A stretch of DNA of 64,000 nucleotides from JAAXQD01 sp963790095 (GCA_963790095.1 CAWBNO010000022.1:62001-126000); one strand, 5' to 3'; counted from the first letter of the stretch, positions 25,053 to 34,259 are shown. Notes: generated by a model from the sequence alone, not told the origin. Program-made: numbers and translations.

Positions 25053-25238
25053 TTACCAGCTCGATTTCGTGACACCGGGAAGCTTACCTTGGGAAGCAAG
25101 ATTCCGGAAACAAATACGACAAATTCCAAATTTCCTTAAAAAGCCTCTGGGCCTCCCGCAAATGGGACAGCGGTTGTATTGTCTCACCTTGAACTTGGGT
25201 TTTCGTATTGCTTTAATTCTAAGTGATTTTTTTGCCAA
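25053..25238 (-). CDS. rpsN: 30S ribosomal protein S14, zinc-binding type Z
   Basis: The 61-residue protein has CPICGRPRGFLRKFGICRICF, the four-Cys zinc site of the short type Z S14. The longer zinc-free form is not present in this window. The gene was kept at the canonical place after rplE. Confidence 0.97.
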   Translation of the reverse strand: MAKKSLRIKAIRKPKFKVRQYNRCPICGRPRGFLRKFGICRICFRNLASQGKLPGVTKSSW

Positions 25239-25323
25239 ATCTTCCTCCCCTTAAGTTAAAGATTGAACGCTGGTCACAACGTCAACCTTACGACACACAT
25301 CCTTTATTTTTCGTTTTTATTGT

Positions 25324-25863
25324 TCAATTGCGAAACGGCATGCCCAATAGTCGCAGAAGTTCTTTCCCTTCTTTATCGTTCTTTGCAGTCGTAACGATGG
25401 ATATATTAAGACCTTGAATTTTATCGATTCTATCGTAATCGATTTCAGGAAATATAATCTGCTCTTTAACCCCAAGGCTGTAATTGCCGTGACCATCAAG
25501 GGCTTTTCCCGATAAACCTCTAAAGTCACGAACACGGGGCAATGCGATGTTTACCAATTTATAATAAAAATCATACATCCGGTTGTGGCGTAGGGTCACC
25601 ATGCACCCGATGGGCATTCCTTCCCTCAGCTTAAACGCTGCGATAGATTTTTTGGCACGGGTAATCACCGGATGCTGGCCTGCGATCATTTTAAGCTCCT
25701 CGGCTGCTGATTCGAGGAGTTTGATATTATGAATCGCTTCGCCAAGCCCCATATTCAAAACCACCTTGTCAAGTTTAGGAACCTGCATGATGTTCTTGTA
25801 TTTAAAGGTCTCGAAGAGTCTGGGGACAACTTCTTTTTGATAATATTCTTTTAACTGTGACAT
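25324..25863 (-). CDS. rplE: 50S ribosomal protein L5
   Basis: The 179-residue protein (KNIMQVPKLDKVVLNMGLGEA, KLREGMPIGCMVTLRHNRMYDFYYKL, GHGNYSLGVKEQIIFPEIDYD) is L5, which binds 5S rRNA and contacts P-site tRNA. Confidence 0.98.
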   Translation of the reverse strand: MSQLKEYYQKEVVPRLFETFKYKNIMQVPKLDKVVLNMGLGEAIHNIKLLESAAEELKMIAGQHPVITRAKKSIAAFKLREGMPIGCMVTLRHNRMYDFYYKLVNIALPRVRDFRGLSGKALDGHGNYSLGVKEQIIFPEIDYDRIDKIQGLNISIVTTAKNDKEGKELLRLLGMPFRN

Positions 25864-25885
25864 TCAATTCCTCCGGAACGCGATC

Positions 25886-26215
25886 CTAAGAATCTATGAT
25901 CTCATTGCATTTCCTGCAGACACGAATTTTTTTTCCATCCTCAAGACGCTTCATTTTTATACGAACGGGGGTAATACACTTATTGCACAGCAACATAACG
26001 TTGGACCAATGGATCGGAGCCTCGCTCTCAACAATTCCGCCCTGTCTGTTTTTTGCGCTGGGTCGGGTGTGTCTTTTTGCCATGTTGATATTTTCAACAA
26101 TAATTCGGCTGTTCTTTCTTTTTATATTCAGAACTTTACCGACTTTACCCTTATCTTTACCGGCAGTAACTTTTACTTTGTCGTCTTTTTTTATGTGACA
26201 TTTATTATTTAACAT
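25886..26215 (-). CDS. rplX: 50S ribosomal protein L24
   Basis: The 109-residue protein has the KOW motif near its N-terminus (KVKVTAGKDKGKVGKVLNIK). A C-terminal four-Cys zinc-ribbon-like part (CNKC, CRKC) follows. L24 initiates large-subunit assembly. Confidence 0.97.
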   Translation of the reverse strand: MLNNKCHIKKDDKVKVTAGKDKGKVGKVLNIKRKNSRIIVENINMAKRHTRPSAKNRQGGIVESEAPIHWSNVMLLCNKCITPVRIKMKRLEDGKKIRVCRKCNEIIDS

Positions 26216-26249
26216 GAATCAACTCTCCACACCTTGTAAAATCGCCGGG

Positions 26250-26618
26250 CTATAACACCTCGGGAGCCAACGATATAATTTTCATAAATCTTTTGGCTCG
26301 AAGCTCTCTGGCCACCGGACCGAATATACGGGTTCCGATGGGCTCCCTGTTTTGTGTGATTAAAACCGCTGAATTATCGTCGAATCGTATGAAGGATCCA
26401 TCCGGTCTTCGGATTTCCTTTTTCGTCCGAACCACAACAGCCTTGAGTATATCGCCTTTTTTGACCTTGGTATTCGGTATCGCTTCCTTAACAGATACGA
26501 CGATGATATCCCCAATACTTGCATATCGCCTTCGAGAACCGCCAAGAACTTTTATGCAATACAGCACCTTGGCGCCTGAATTGTCTGCCACGGTTAATCG
26601 TGTCTCCGCCTGAATCAT
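26250..26618 (-). CDS. rplN: 50S ribosomal protein L14
   Basis: The 122-residue protein begins MIQAETRLTVADNSGAKVLYCIKVLGG and includes RPDGSFIRFDDNSAVLI and RIFGPVARELR, all L14 signatures. It lies at the subunit interface. Confidence 0.99.
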   Translation of the reverse strand: MIQAETRLTVADNSGAKVLYCIKVLGGSRRRYASIGDIIVVSVKEAIPNTKVKKGDILKAVVVRTKKEIRRPDGSFIRFDDNSAVLITQNREPIGTRIFGPVARELRAKRFMKIISLAPEVL

Positions 26619-26784
26619 CTTTCTAACTTTCCTTGTTTATGATGACTTCCGAAATAAATCGGACCCCTCATATCTTCGGCTTTAACGGTCTATTTTCGAT
26701 TCTTTAACAGACGCTTATTATTAAAACCTAAAGTGAAACAATGGCAAAAAACTCCGTTTCCGATCTTTTGCCGTACGATAACAA

Positions 26785-27042
26785 TCAAACAGCTTTTTCG
26801 ACGACCTTGCTTATGCGCCAACGTTTGGTTTTACTTAGCGGTCTTGACTGAGTTATCGAAACCTTATCTCCGGATCGGCAAGCATTGTTTTCATCATGAA
26901 CGGCGAACTTTGTGCGCCGCCGGATATATTTCTTGTAAAACCTGTGTTTAACGAGCCGCTCGACCAAAACGACAACGGTCTTGTCCATCTTGTCGCTGAC
27001 CACTGTCCCGGTTATTTCTCTTTTTATTAAGTTTTTATTCAT
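26785..27042 (-). CDS. rpsQ: 30S ribosomal protein S17
   Basis: The 85-residue OB-fold protein has GTVVSDKMDKTVVVLVERLVKHRFYKKYI and ITQSRPLSKTKRWRI. It lies between rpmC and rplN as usual. About 165 nt without a gene follow before rplN. Confidence 0.98.
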   Translation of the reverse strand: MNKNLIKREITGTVVSDKMDKTVVVLVERLVKHRFYKKYIRRRTKFAVHDENNACRSGDKVSITQSRPLSKTKRWRISKVVEKAV

Positions 27043-27050
27043 GACAACAA

Positions 27051-27254
27051 CTATTCTGCCTTTTTATCCGATTCGAGTTGCTTTATTATGGTTTTGACCC
27101 TGGCGATGTCCCGCTTGGTCTGCTTCATTTTTTGGGGATTTTCAAGCTGTCCGGTCTCATGCTGAAAGCGTAGATTAAACAATTCCTGCTTAAGATCATC
27201 CACTTTCCGTAGCATTTCTCCGTCACTCAGCGCTCTGATCTCGCTCGCTTTCAT
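27051..27254 (-). CDS. rpmC: 50S ribosomal protein L29
   Basis: The 67-residue helical hairpin protein (MKASEIRALSDGEMLRKVDDL, NLRFQHETGQLENPQKMK, RDIARVKTI) is L29, near the polypeptide exit. Its first base overlaps the last base of rplP. Confidence 0.98.
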   Translation of the reverse strand: MKASEIRALSDGEMLRKVDDLKQELFNLRFQHETGQLENPQKMKQTKRDIARVKTIIKQLESDKKAE

Positions 27255-27667
27255 TACAAATCACCTCTCTCTATGAACCTCGTTTTTACAGAAAGCTTAT
27301 GTGAAGCAAGTCGAAGTGCTTCTTTTGCCAGTTCTCGGGGAACCCCCTCCATCTCATAAATTACTCTTCCGGGACGAATGACTGCAACCCATCCCTCGGG
27401 AGATCCTTTCCCTTTCCCCATCCTGACTTCAGCGGGTTTTTTTGTAAAAGGCTTATCAGGAAATATCTTTATCCACATCTTTCCGCCCCTTTTGACATGC
27501 CGTGTCATGGCGATACGGGCGGCCTCGATCTGTTTTGAACTGATTTTACCGCATTCTACGGCCTGCAATCCAAATTCGCCAAAATCGAGATTAGAGCCCC
27601 GATATGCAAGGCCTCTCATTTTGCCTTTCTGCTGTTTTCGAAATTTTACCTTCTTGGGACTAAGCAT
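27254..27667 (-). CDS. rplP: 50S ribosomal protein L16
   Basis: Starting at the ATG at 27667 gives the normal 137-residue L16 (MLSPKKVKFRKQQKGKMRG). An upstream in-frame ATG at 27682 adds five residues not seen in the family and overlaps the better ribosome-binding sequence. The RHVKRGGKMWIKIFPDKP and MGKGKGSPEGWVAVI stretches are diagnostic. Confidence 0.97.
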   Translation of the reverse strand: MLSPKKVKFRKQQKGKMRGLAYRGSNLDFGEFGLQAVECGKISSKQIEAARIAMTRHVKRGGKMWIKIFPDKPFTKKPAEVRMGKGKGSPEGWVAVIRPGRVIYEMEGVPRELAKEALRLASHKLSVKTRFIERGDL

Positions 27668-27800
27668 GTCCTCTATCTCCAATACGTCTGGGTTATGTAC
27701 ATATTATCCAATCACTTCGAGATCCTGTAAAACGCACGTCCTTGGGCTCTCACCGCGGTCCGTTGGGACGACGGTCTGTGATAGGAAGTTTCAATGGGAT

Positions 27801-28448
27801 CTAACCGACCGGCACTGCATCTTTTTTTAAAATCTCACCTTTAAAAATAAACACCTTTACACCGATAATGCCGTATGTGGTTCGCGCTTCTATAAAACCG
27901 TAATCGATATCGGCCCTTAAGGTATGTAACGGTATTCGGCCCTCTCTGTACTGTTCGGTCCTTGCCATCTCTGCACCGCCCAGTCGACCTGAACATATAA
28001 TCTTTATCCCCTCGGCCCCAAACCGCATGGCAGATGAGATGCCACGCTTCATGGCTCTTCGGAATGCAACCCGCCGTTCAATCTGAAGCGCGATATTTTC
28101 AGCTACAAGCTGTGCATCGATTTCGGGTTTTCTAACCTCCTGAATATCGATGATGACTTCATGGGAAATGAATTTTTCGAGCTCCTTCTTGAGCAATGTT
28201 ATTTCAGCGCCTTTCTTTCCGATCACAATCCCGGGTCTGGAAGTAAAAACCCGGAGTCTGACACGCTTGGACGATCTTTCGATTTCAACCCTGGAAATGC
28301 CTGCGTGGTAGAGTCTCTTTTTCAAGAATTTTCGGATATTATAATCTTCCAGAATATAATCTGAATATTGTTTTCCGGCGTACCACCGTGATTCCCAGGT
28401 CTTTACAATACCCAGCCTTAATCCAATGGGATTTACTTTCTGGCCCAA
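27801..28448 (-). CDS. rpsC: 30S ribosomal protein S3
   Basis: The 215-residue protein has MGQKVNPIGLRLGI, a KH domain with the GIVIGKKGAEI loop, and GRLGGAEMARTEQYREGRIPLHTLRADIDYG. It forms part of the mRNA entry channel. Confidence 0.98.
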   Translation of the reverse strand: MGQKVNPIGLRLGIVKTWESRWYAGKQYSDYILEDYNIRKFLKKRLYHAGISRVEIERSSKRVRLRVFTSRPGIVIGKKGAEITLLKKELEKFISHEVIIDIQEVRKPEIDAQLVAENIALQIERRVAFRRAMKRGISSAMRFGAEGIKIICSGRLGGAEMARTEQYREGRIPLHTLRADIDYGFIEARTTYGIIGVKVFIFKGEILKKDAVPVG

Positions 28449-28469
28449 GCTTTTACCTCCCTTTTAGGT

Positions 28470-28802
28470 CTAATCCTCAGATAAAATAACCGTAATATGC
28501 GCGGTTCTCTTTAAAATACGTGTACCCCTGCCGCGTGCCCGTGCTCTGAAGCGTTTCAATGTGGGGCCCTGGTCTGCGGTTATATTACGGATAACCAATG
28601 AATCCAGATCCATATCTGGATATTGATCTGCATTCGCCACAGCACTTTTGAGTGTTTTTTCGACGATAGATGCCGCCTTCTGCGGCATAAATTTGAGTAT
28701 TTCAAGGCCCTCTTCCACCGGCCTCCCCTTAACAGCACCAACGATCATACGAACCTTCTGAGGAGAAATACGCACATATTTCGTTACAGCTCTAACTTCC
28801 AT
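28470..28802 (-). CDS. rplV: 50S ribosomal protein L22
   Basis: The 110-residue protein (RAVTKYVRISPQKVRMIVGAVKGRPVEEGL, then KRFRARARGRGTRILKRTAHITVI) is L22, whose beta-hairpin lines the nascent chain tunnel. Confidence 0.98.
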   Translation of the reverse strand: MEVRAVTKYVRISPQKVRMIVGAVKGRPVEEGLEILKFMPQKAASIVEKTLKSAVANADQYPDMDLDSLVIRNITADQGPTLKRFRARARGRGTRILKRTAHITVILSED

Positions 28803-28829
28803 TACATACAGTTCCTTTTCTGAGCAACC

Positions 28830-29111
28830 TTAACGCTTCAGTCTTGATTTCTTATCAGCAGCATGACCATAATAAGTACGGGTCGGTGAAAATTCACCCA
28901 GTTTGTGTCCCACCATGTCTTCGGTGACAAATACCGGAACAAACTTTTTCCCGTTATGAACCGCCATTGTAATTCCCACCATCTCAGGAACAATTGTCGA
29001 TCTTCTCGACCATGTCTTGATAACTCGGTTGCTCCGGGATTCCTGAGCGACAAGAACTTTCCGTAGTAATTTTTCTTCAACAAACGGACCTTTTTTCAAC
29101 GATCGTGGCAT
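28830..29111 (-). CDS. rpsS: 30S ribosomal protein S19
   Basis: The 93-residue protein begins MPRSLKKGPFVEEKLLRKV and carries KTWSRRSTIVPEMVGITMAVHNGKKFVPVFV and GHKLGEFSPTRTY. S19 pairs with S13 in the small-subunit head. Confidence 0.99.
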   Translation of the reverse strand: MPRSLKKGPFVEEKLLRKVLVAQESRSNRVIKTWSRRSTIVPEMVGITMAVHNGKKFVPVFVTEDMVGHKLGEFSPTRTYYGHAADKKSRLKR

Positions 29112-29123
29112 AAACTACTCCTG

Positions 29124-29951
29124 CTATTTCTTGGTACGCTTTTTGACGATATAGCGACTGCTTTTCCGTTTCTTGCGGGTTTTAAATCCCTTGGAGGGCA
29201 TCCCCCACGGGCTGCATGGATGTCGTCCGCCCGAAGATCTGCCTTCACCCCCGCCCATTGGATGGTCAACCGGATTCATGGCCACCCCTCTCACCTTGGG
29301 ACGTCTCCCGAGCCAGCGCTTGCGTCCCGCTTTTCCGAGGGATATGTTCTCGTGAATCACGTTGCCAAGCTGACCGATGGTCGCCTTGCAATTCAAAAGA
29401 ACCATCCGAACTTCACCGGATGGAAGCTTTACGAGGGCATAACGGTCTTCCTTTGCCATCAACTGTGCATATGTTCCGGCGCTTCTGACAATCTGTCCGC
29501 CTTTTCCGATTCGCAATTCAATGTTGTGAATATGGGTTCCCAGCGGAATATTACTCAGCGGAAGCGTATTTCCGGGTTTTATGTCTGCATCCGGTCCTGA
29601 AAGTACCGTATCGCCAACGCTAAGGTTCACCGGCGCCAGTATGTATCGCTTCTCACCATCGACATAATTGAGGAGAGCGATTCTCGCAGATCGATTGGGA
29701 TCATATTCTATGGCGGCGACTTTGGCCGGAATTCCGGTTTTGTCCCTTTTAAAATCGATCATCCGGTAGTGCCGCTTATTTCCGCCGCCCCGGTGCCTGC
29801 ATGTGATTCGGCCATGAACATTGCGGCCGCCTTTTTTCCTGAGGACTTTTAACAGGCTTTTTTCAGGGGCGGCACTTGTGATTTCATCAAATGTCGAATA
29901 CGATTGAGCCCGCCTCCCGGGGGACGTTGGTTTAACTTTTTTTACAGCCAT
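29124..29951 (-). CDS. rplB: 50S ribosomal protein L2
   Basis: The 275-residue protein has GRNVHGRITCRHRGGGNKR, the central RIALLNYVDGEKRYILAP and the C-terminal RGVAMNPVDHPMGGGEGRSSGG motif near the peptidyl transferase centre. Length is normal. Confidence 0.99.
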   Translation of the reverse strand: MAVKKVKPTSPGRRAQSYSTFDEITSAAPEKSLLKVLRKKGGRNVHGRITCRHRGGGNKRHYRMIDFKRDKTGIPAKVAAIEYDPNRSARIALLNYVDGEKRYILAPVNLSVGDTVLSGPDADIKPGNTLPLSNIPLGTHIHNIELRIGKGGQIVRSAGTYAQLMAKEDRYALVKLPSGEVRMVLLNCKATIGQLGNVIHENISLGKAGRKRWLGRRPKVRGVAMNPVDHPMGGGEGRSSGGRHPCSPWGMPSKGFKTRKKRKSSRYIVKKRTKK

Positions 29952-29962
29952 TCTTTACCCCT

Positions 29963-30250
29963 TTAAACTCCTTCAAAAAAATCGATACGCTCACCGGGCA
30001 TCAATTTGACAATTGCTTTCTTCCAGTCTCTTCGTTTTCCGATAATCCGCCCTCTTTGCTTGGTCTTTCCCTTAACCTGTATGGTTTTTACACTGGCAAC
30101 TTTTACGTTGAAAATGTCTTGAATCGCCCGTTTAATCGCAACTCGATTGGCATTGCGATCGACTTCAAACGTAATCTGGTTATAACTCTCTTTTTGAATG
30201 TTTGTCTTTTCAGTGATCAAGGGGCGTCTTATTAAATCGTACGGAATCAT
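29963..30250 (-). CDS. rplW: 50S ribosomal protein L23
   Basis: The 95-residue protein (RRPLITEKTNIQKESYNQITFEVDRNANR, IKRAIQDIFNVKVASVKT) is L23, the docking site for trigger factor and SRP. Its ATG overlaps the rplD stop by 4 nt. Confidence 0.98.
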   Translation of the reverse strand: MIPYDLIRRPLITEKTNIQKESYNQITFEVDRNANRVAIKRAIQDIFNVKVASVKTIQVKGKTKQRGRIIGKRRDWKKAIVKLMPGERIDFFEGV

Positions 30251-30870
30251 CCCAGCAGCCTCCCTTCAATAGACTTTAGCGAAGACTCGAGCAGTACCAC
30301 ATTCTTATGTTTAAGGATGTCGTAAACGTTCATTCCTTCTACTTTTAATACCTTTATGCCCGGAACATTTCTGGCGGACAGGACCAGGTGTTCATTGGTT
30401 TTCTCGGTGATAATCAAAGCATTCTGAGTGTCCAAGGCATCCATGACCTCCAGGAATTCCTTGGTTTTAATCCTTTCGAGATCAAGCTCGTCGAGAACCA
30501 CAAGGTTGTCCTCCTTCAACTTGCTGCTCAGGGCCATCTTAATGGCCAGCCGCTTGACCTTTTTCGGAACCTGATAGGAATACGACCGGGGATCAGGGCC
30601 AAACACTGAGCCGCCGCCCCTTAACAGGGGTGACTTGACATCACCACGGCGCGCACGGCCGGTCCCTTTCTGTCTATAGAGTTTCTTTCCACTCCCCTTA
30701 ACATCGCTGCGATGCTTTACAGATGCCGACCCAGCCCGTCTATTTGCGAGCTGCATGGTCACAACTTCATGCAACACATTCGATTTAACAGGTATGCTGA
30801 AAATGGTGTCCGGAAGTTCAGCCTGTGAAACTTTTTCTGCTTTACGATTAAGAACATCTACTATAGCCAT
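30247..30870 (-). CDS. rplD: 50S ribosomal protein L4
   Basis: The 207-residue protein has the RRAGSASVKHRSDVKGSGKKLYRQKGTGRARRGD tunnel loop and YDILKHKNVVLLESSLKSIEGRLLG at the end. In E. coli L4 autoregulates the S10 operon; this is family knowledge. Confidence 0.98.
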   Translation of the reverse strand: MAIVDVLNRKAEKVSQAELPDTIFSIPVKSNVLHEVVTMQLANRRAGSASVKHRSDVKGSGKKLYRQKGTGRARRGDVKSPLLRGGGSVFGPDPRSYSYQVPKKVKRLAIKMALSSKLKEDNLVVLDELDLERIKTKEFLEVMDALDTQNALIITEKTNEHLVLSARNVPGIKVLKVEGMNVYDILKHKNVVLLESSLKSIEGRLLG

Positions 30871-30931
30871 AATTACGTCTCAAAAAATTATCATAAAAAA
30901 GATTAATAAAATTCTTCGTGAATTATTCCAT

Positions 30932-31564
30932 CTATTCTGCAAATTTTGGTTTTTTGATCTCAATAACGCCGTGCCCGGATCCAGGAACTGCACCTTTTAT
31001 CAGCATGATATTCTCTTCATGTCTGATGTCCACAATTTCCAAGTTTCGAGCCGTTTTACGCTCATTTCCATATTGCCCGGGCATTTTTTTGCCCTTGGTC
31101 ACTTTTGCAGGTGTAGCACTACATCCGATGGAGCCGGGAATTCTGTGGCTGTGACTGCCGTGAGTCTTTTTACCGCCATGGAACCCATGCCGTTTAATGA
31201 CACCGGAAAAACCCCTTCCTTTGGTGACGCCGGTTACATCAACACGTTCGCCAATCTTAAAAATGTCCGGTTTAATGGCTTGGCCGAGGCTGTATTCAGC
31301 TGGATTATCCACACGAATTTCACGCAGAAATGCAAAACGCGTATCTCCACTCTTTTTCAAATGTCCTTCCATGGGCTTGTTAACCCGAGATTTCTTTTTC
31401 TCGCCAAACCCAAGTTGAAGTGCATTGTATCCATCCGTATCGATCGTCTTTATCTGAGTTACCGAACACGGGCCCACCTGAACAACCGTTACCGGTATGT
31501 ATTGACCTTCAGGGGTGAACAATCCTGTCATCCCAATTTTTTTACCTATCAATCCTTTACTCAT
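30932..31564 (-). CDS. rplC: 50S ribosomal protein L3
   Basis: The 210-residue protein begins MSKGLIGKKIGMTGLFTPEGQYIPVTVVQ and has GFSGVIKRHGFHGGKKTHGSHSHRIPGSIG. It initiates 50S assembly together with L24. The antisense strand here carries a long open frame that is not a gene. Confidence 0.98.
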   Translation of the reverse strand: MSKGLIGKKIGMTGLFTPEGQYIPVTVVQVGPCSVTQIKTIDTDGYNALQLGFGEKKKSRVNKPMEGHLKKSGDTRFAFLREIRVDNPAEYSLGQAIKPDIFKIGERVDVTGVTKGRGFSGVIKRHGFHGGKKTHGSHSHRIPGSIGCSATPAKVTKGKKMPGQYGNERKTARNLEIVDIRHEENIMLIKGAVPGSGHGVIEIKKPKFAE

Positions 31565-31614
31565 TACCTTTATTCTGTCCCTTTGCAGCGCTTATGAAAC
31601 GACCGCGTTAAATG

Positions 31615-31926
31615 CTACAGCTTAATCTCCACATCTACCCCGGGAGAAAGATCCAGTTTCATCAAAGCATCCACGGTTTGTTGAGTCGGTTCCAGAATAT
31701 CGAGCAACCGTTTATGCGTTCTGATTTCAAATTGTTCGCGAGATTTCTTGTCCACATGAGGGGATCGCAGAACACAATACTTATTGATTCGTGTCGGAAG
31801 CGGTATCGGCCCGACCACTTTTGCTCCGGTTTTATTGGCCGTATCGACAATATCTGTAACAGACTGATCCAGAAGCTTATGATCGTATGCTTTGAGCCTG
31901 ATCCTGATTTTAGTATTCATAATCAT
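31615..31926 (-). CDS. rpsJ: 30S ribosomal protein S10 (NusE)
   Basis: The 103-residue protein (IRIRLKAYDHKLLDQSV, GPIPLPTRINKYCVLRSPHVDKKSREQFEIRTHKRLLDI) is S10, which also pairs with NusB in antitermination. It lies 15 nt after tuf copy 1, so str and S10 clusters are merged. Confidence 0.99.
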   Translation of the reverse strand: MIMNTKIRIRLKAYDHKLLDQSVTDIVDTANKTGAKVVGPIPLPTRINKYCVLRSPHVDKKSREQFEIRTHKRLLDILEPTQQTVDALMKLDLSPGVDVEIKL

Positions 31927-31941
31927 TTTTTTTATTTCTCT

Positions 31942-33135
31942 TTACTCCATAATCTCGCTTACCACACCGGCGCCAACCGTCCGACCGCCTTCTCTGATGG
32001 CAAACCTGAGTTCTTTTTCCATCGCGATGGGCGTGATCAACTCCGCCGTAATCGTTATATTGTCTCCAGGCATGACCATCTCTACACCCTCGGGCAACAT
32101 CAAATTCCCCGTGACGTCCGTCGTCCTGAAATAAAACTGCGGCCGGTAACCGGTGAAAAACGGCGTGTGACGTCCACCTTCTTCCTTGCTCAAAATGTAG
32201 ACCTCTGCCCTGAACTTCGTGTACGGTTTGATCGAACCCGGAACCGCAACAACCTGACCCCGCTCTACCTCGTCTCGCTTGGTCCCACGCATCAATACCC
32301 CGATGTTGTCTCCGGCTCGACCCTCATCCAAAAGCTTCCTGAACATCTCCACGCCCGTACATACCGTCTTCATCGTCGGACGAATCCCGACCACCTCTAT
32401 GTCGTCCCCCACATGAACCACCCCACGCTCAACACGTCCCGTCACAACCGTCCCACGACCCGATATGCTGAAAACATCCTCTATCGGCATCAAAAACGGC
32501 TTGTCTATGTCACGCTTGGGCTCGGGTATAAATGAGTCCACCGCTTCCAGTAACTCAAAAATACACTTGGCTTCCTCGCTGTCAGGATCATCGCTCTCAA
32601 GGGCCTTTAATGCACTCCCACGGATGATCGGCGTGTCGTCTCCGGGAAACTCGTACTTGTCCAGCAACTCCCGAAGCTCCAACTCAACAAGCTCTATAAG
32701 CTCATCATCATCCACCATGTCGCACTTGTTTAAAAATACAACAATCTGCGGAACTCCCACCTGACGCGCCAACAATATGTGCTCACGGGTCTGAGGCATC
32801 GGTCCGTCATCTGCACCAACCACCAAAATGGCGCCGTCCATCTGAGCCGCCCCCGTGATCATGTTCTTGATGTAATCCGCATGACCCGGACAATCCACAT
32901 GGGCATAATGACGGTTGACCGTCTCGTACTCAACATGCGCCGTCGCTATGGTTATTCCCCGCTCTTTCTCTTCCGGAGCCTTGTCTATCTGATCAAACGG
33001 CACAAAATCCGCCATCCCCTTCAAACCCATGTGCTTGGTTATCGCCGCCGTCAGGGTCGTCTTCCCGTGATCTATATGCCCTATCGTCCCCACATTAACA
33101 TGCGGCTTGGTCCTCTCAAACTTTTGCTTCGCCAT
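31942..33135 (-). CDS. tuf: Elongation factor Tu, copy 1
   Basis: The 397-residue GTPase delivers aminoacyl-tRNA to the ribosome. The G motifs are GHIDHGKTT, DCPGHADY and NKCD, and the three EF-Tu domains are complete. It is nearly identical to copy 2 at 46984-48180 even at silent sites, differing by very few bases and at the last residues (IME here, IIEE in copy 2). It follows rpsG directly; fusA, which normally lies between them, is absent. Confidence 0.99.
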   Translation of the reverse strand: MAKQKFERTKPHVNVGTIGHIDHGKTTLTAAITKHMGLKGMADFVPFDQIDKAPEEKERGITIATAHVEYETVNRHYAHVDCPGHADYIKNMITGAAQMDGAILVVGADDGPMPQTREHILLARQVGVPQIVVFLNKCDMVDDDELIELVELELRELLDKYEFPGDDTPIIRGSALKALESDDPDSEEAKCIFELLEAVDSFIPEPKRDIDKPFLMPIEDVFSISGRGTVVTGRVERGVVHVGDDIEVVGIRPTMKTVCTGVEMFRKLLDEGRAGDNIGVLMRGTKRDEVERGQVVAVPGSIKPYTKFRAEVYILSKEEGGRHTPFFTGYRPQFYFRTTDVTGNLMLPEGVEMVMPGDNITITAELITPIAMEKELRFAIREGGRTVGAGVVSEIME

Positions 33136-33245
33136 CTTTTTTCCTCCCTCTAAAACGGGTTAGCGATGAACACCTTATATTTCTCCCAACCCCATGGGAT
33201 TAGATTGTTCCATTATGGGCGCACAATCCAAACGATTCCAAAATC

Positions 33246-33716
33246 TTACCATCTGTAATGGGCAAACGCCTTGTTCGCCTCGGCCATCTTGTGGGTGTCT
33301 TCCCGTTTCTTTACGGAAGCACCACGTTTATTGGCCGCATCCAAAAGCTCCGCCGCCAGTTTATCAACCATTCCCTTTTCAGATCTTTTACGCGCAAAAC
33401 TGATAATCCAGCGAATCCCCAGGGCCGTTTTCCGCGACGGCCGAATTTCTGTTGGAACCTGATAGGTTGACCCCCCAACCCGGCGCGATTTAACCTCGAT
33501 CATCGGCTTTACATTTTCAAGGGCCTGCTCAAAAATCTTCACGGGGGGCTCTTTGGTCTTTTGCTCGATGATATCGAATGCATCGTACAGAATTGACTCG
33601 GCCGTACTCTTTTTCCCGTCCCTCATAATACATTTTATGAATCTTGATACCAGCTTATTGTTATATTTGGAATCCGGCACAATGATCCGTTCGGGGACTT
33701 CTCTTCTTCTCGGCAT
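33246..33716 (-). CDS. rpsG: 30S ribosomal protein S7
   Basis: The 156-residue protein begins MPRRREVPERIIVPDSKYNNKLVSRFIKCIM and has RRVGGSTYQVPTEIRPSRKTALGIRWI. It nucleates the small-subunit head. The canonical partner fusA does not follow; tuf starts 110 nt downstream. Confidence 0.99.
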   Translation of the reverse strand: MPRRREVPERIIVPDSKYNNKLVSRFIKCIMRDGKKSTAESILYDAFDIIEQKTKEPPVKIFEQALENVKPMIEVKSRRVGGSTYQVPTEIRPSRKTALGIRWIISFARKRSEKGMVDKLAAELLDAANKRGASVKKREDTHKMAEANKAFAHYRW

Positions 33717-33800
33717 AGATTACACCATCGTTATTATTTTGTTGTTTATTTTCCTGCTGCAGATCCAGGCACCCTGTATCGTGGATTATGGATCGTTGTT

Positions 33801-34172
33801 CTACTTGGGTTTTTTTGAGCCGTATTTTGATCTGCCCTGTTTCCGATCCTCAACCCCTAAGGTATCGAGTGTACCCCTAACGATATGGTACCTAACACCC
33901 GGCAAGTCCTTAACACGTCCGCCGCGAACCAGAACCACCGAATGCTCTTGGAGGTTATGGCCGATACCGGGGATATATGCGGTCACCTCTACACCGGTGG
34001 TCAATCGGACCCTGGCAACCTTCCGCAAAGCAGAATTGGGCTTCTTGGGCGTGGAAGTGTACACACGCGTACAGACGCCTCTTTTCTGGGGCGCCCCTTT
34101 GAGTGCCGGAGTATTGGTCTTCTTCTTTATTCGCTTTCTTCCTTTTCTAACCAGTTGATTAATTGTCGGCAT
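33801..34172 (-). CDS. rpsL: 30S ribosomal protein S12
   Basis: The 123-residue decoding-centre protein has the streptomycin-site lysines in TPKKPNSALRKVARVRL and the later YIPGIGHNLQEHSVVLVRGGRVKDLPGVRY. Both segments are wild type. It is first in the str cluster and has its own promoter upstream. Confidence 0.99.
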   Translation of the reverse strand: MPTINQLVRKGRKRIKKKTNTPALKGAPQKRGVCTRVYTSTPKKPNSALRKVARVRLTTGVEVTAYIPGIGHNLQEHSVVLVRGGRVKDLPGVRYHIVRGTLDTLGVEDRKQGRSKYGSKKPK

Positions 34173-34230
34173 TTTTTAAATGAGATCCTTTTGTTTTTAT
34201 GGGCGAAATTCTACGTTGGCAAAATGATCA

Positions 34231-34259
34231 TTATTAAGGATTAAAGGTTGTTTTGTCAA
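34231..34259 (-). promoter_or_regulatory. Strong sigma-70 promoter for rpsL and the downstream ribosomal block
   Basis: On the - strand a perfect TTGACA, a 17-nt spacer and TAATAA (followed by T) lie about 60 nt upstream of the rpsL ATG, in the 187-nt gap after rpoC. This is the best promoter match in the window. Confidence 0.9.

Noticed and set aside
30755..31597. 280-residue open frame on the + strand opposite rplC/rplD
   Set aside because: Antisense to universally conserved ribosomal protein genes, with random-looking composition.
31612..32535. 307-residue open frame on the + strand opposite rpsJ and tuf
   Set aside because: It is antisense to strongly coded genes, recurs opposite the second tuf copy only because tuf is duplicated, and its protein has no sensible composition.
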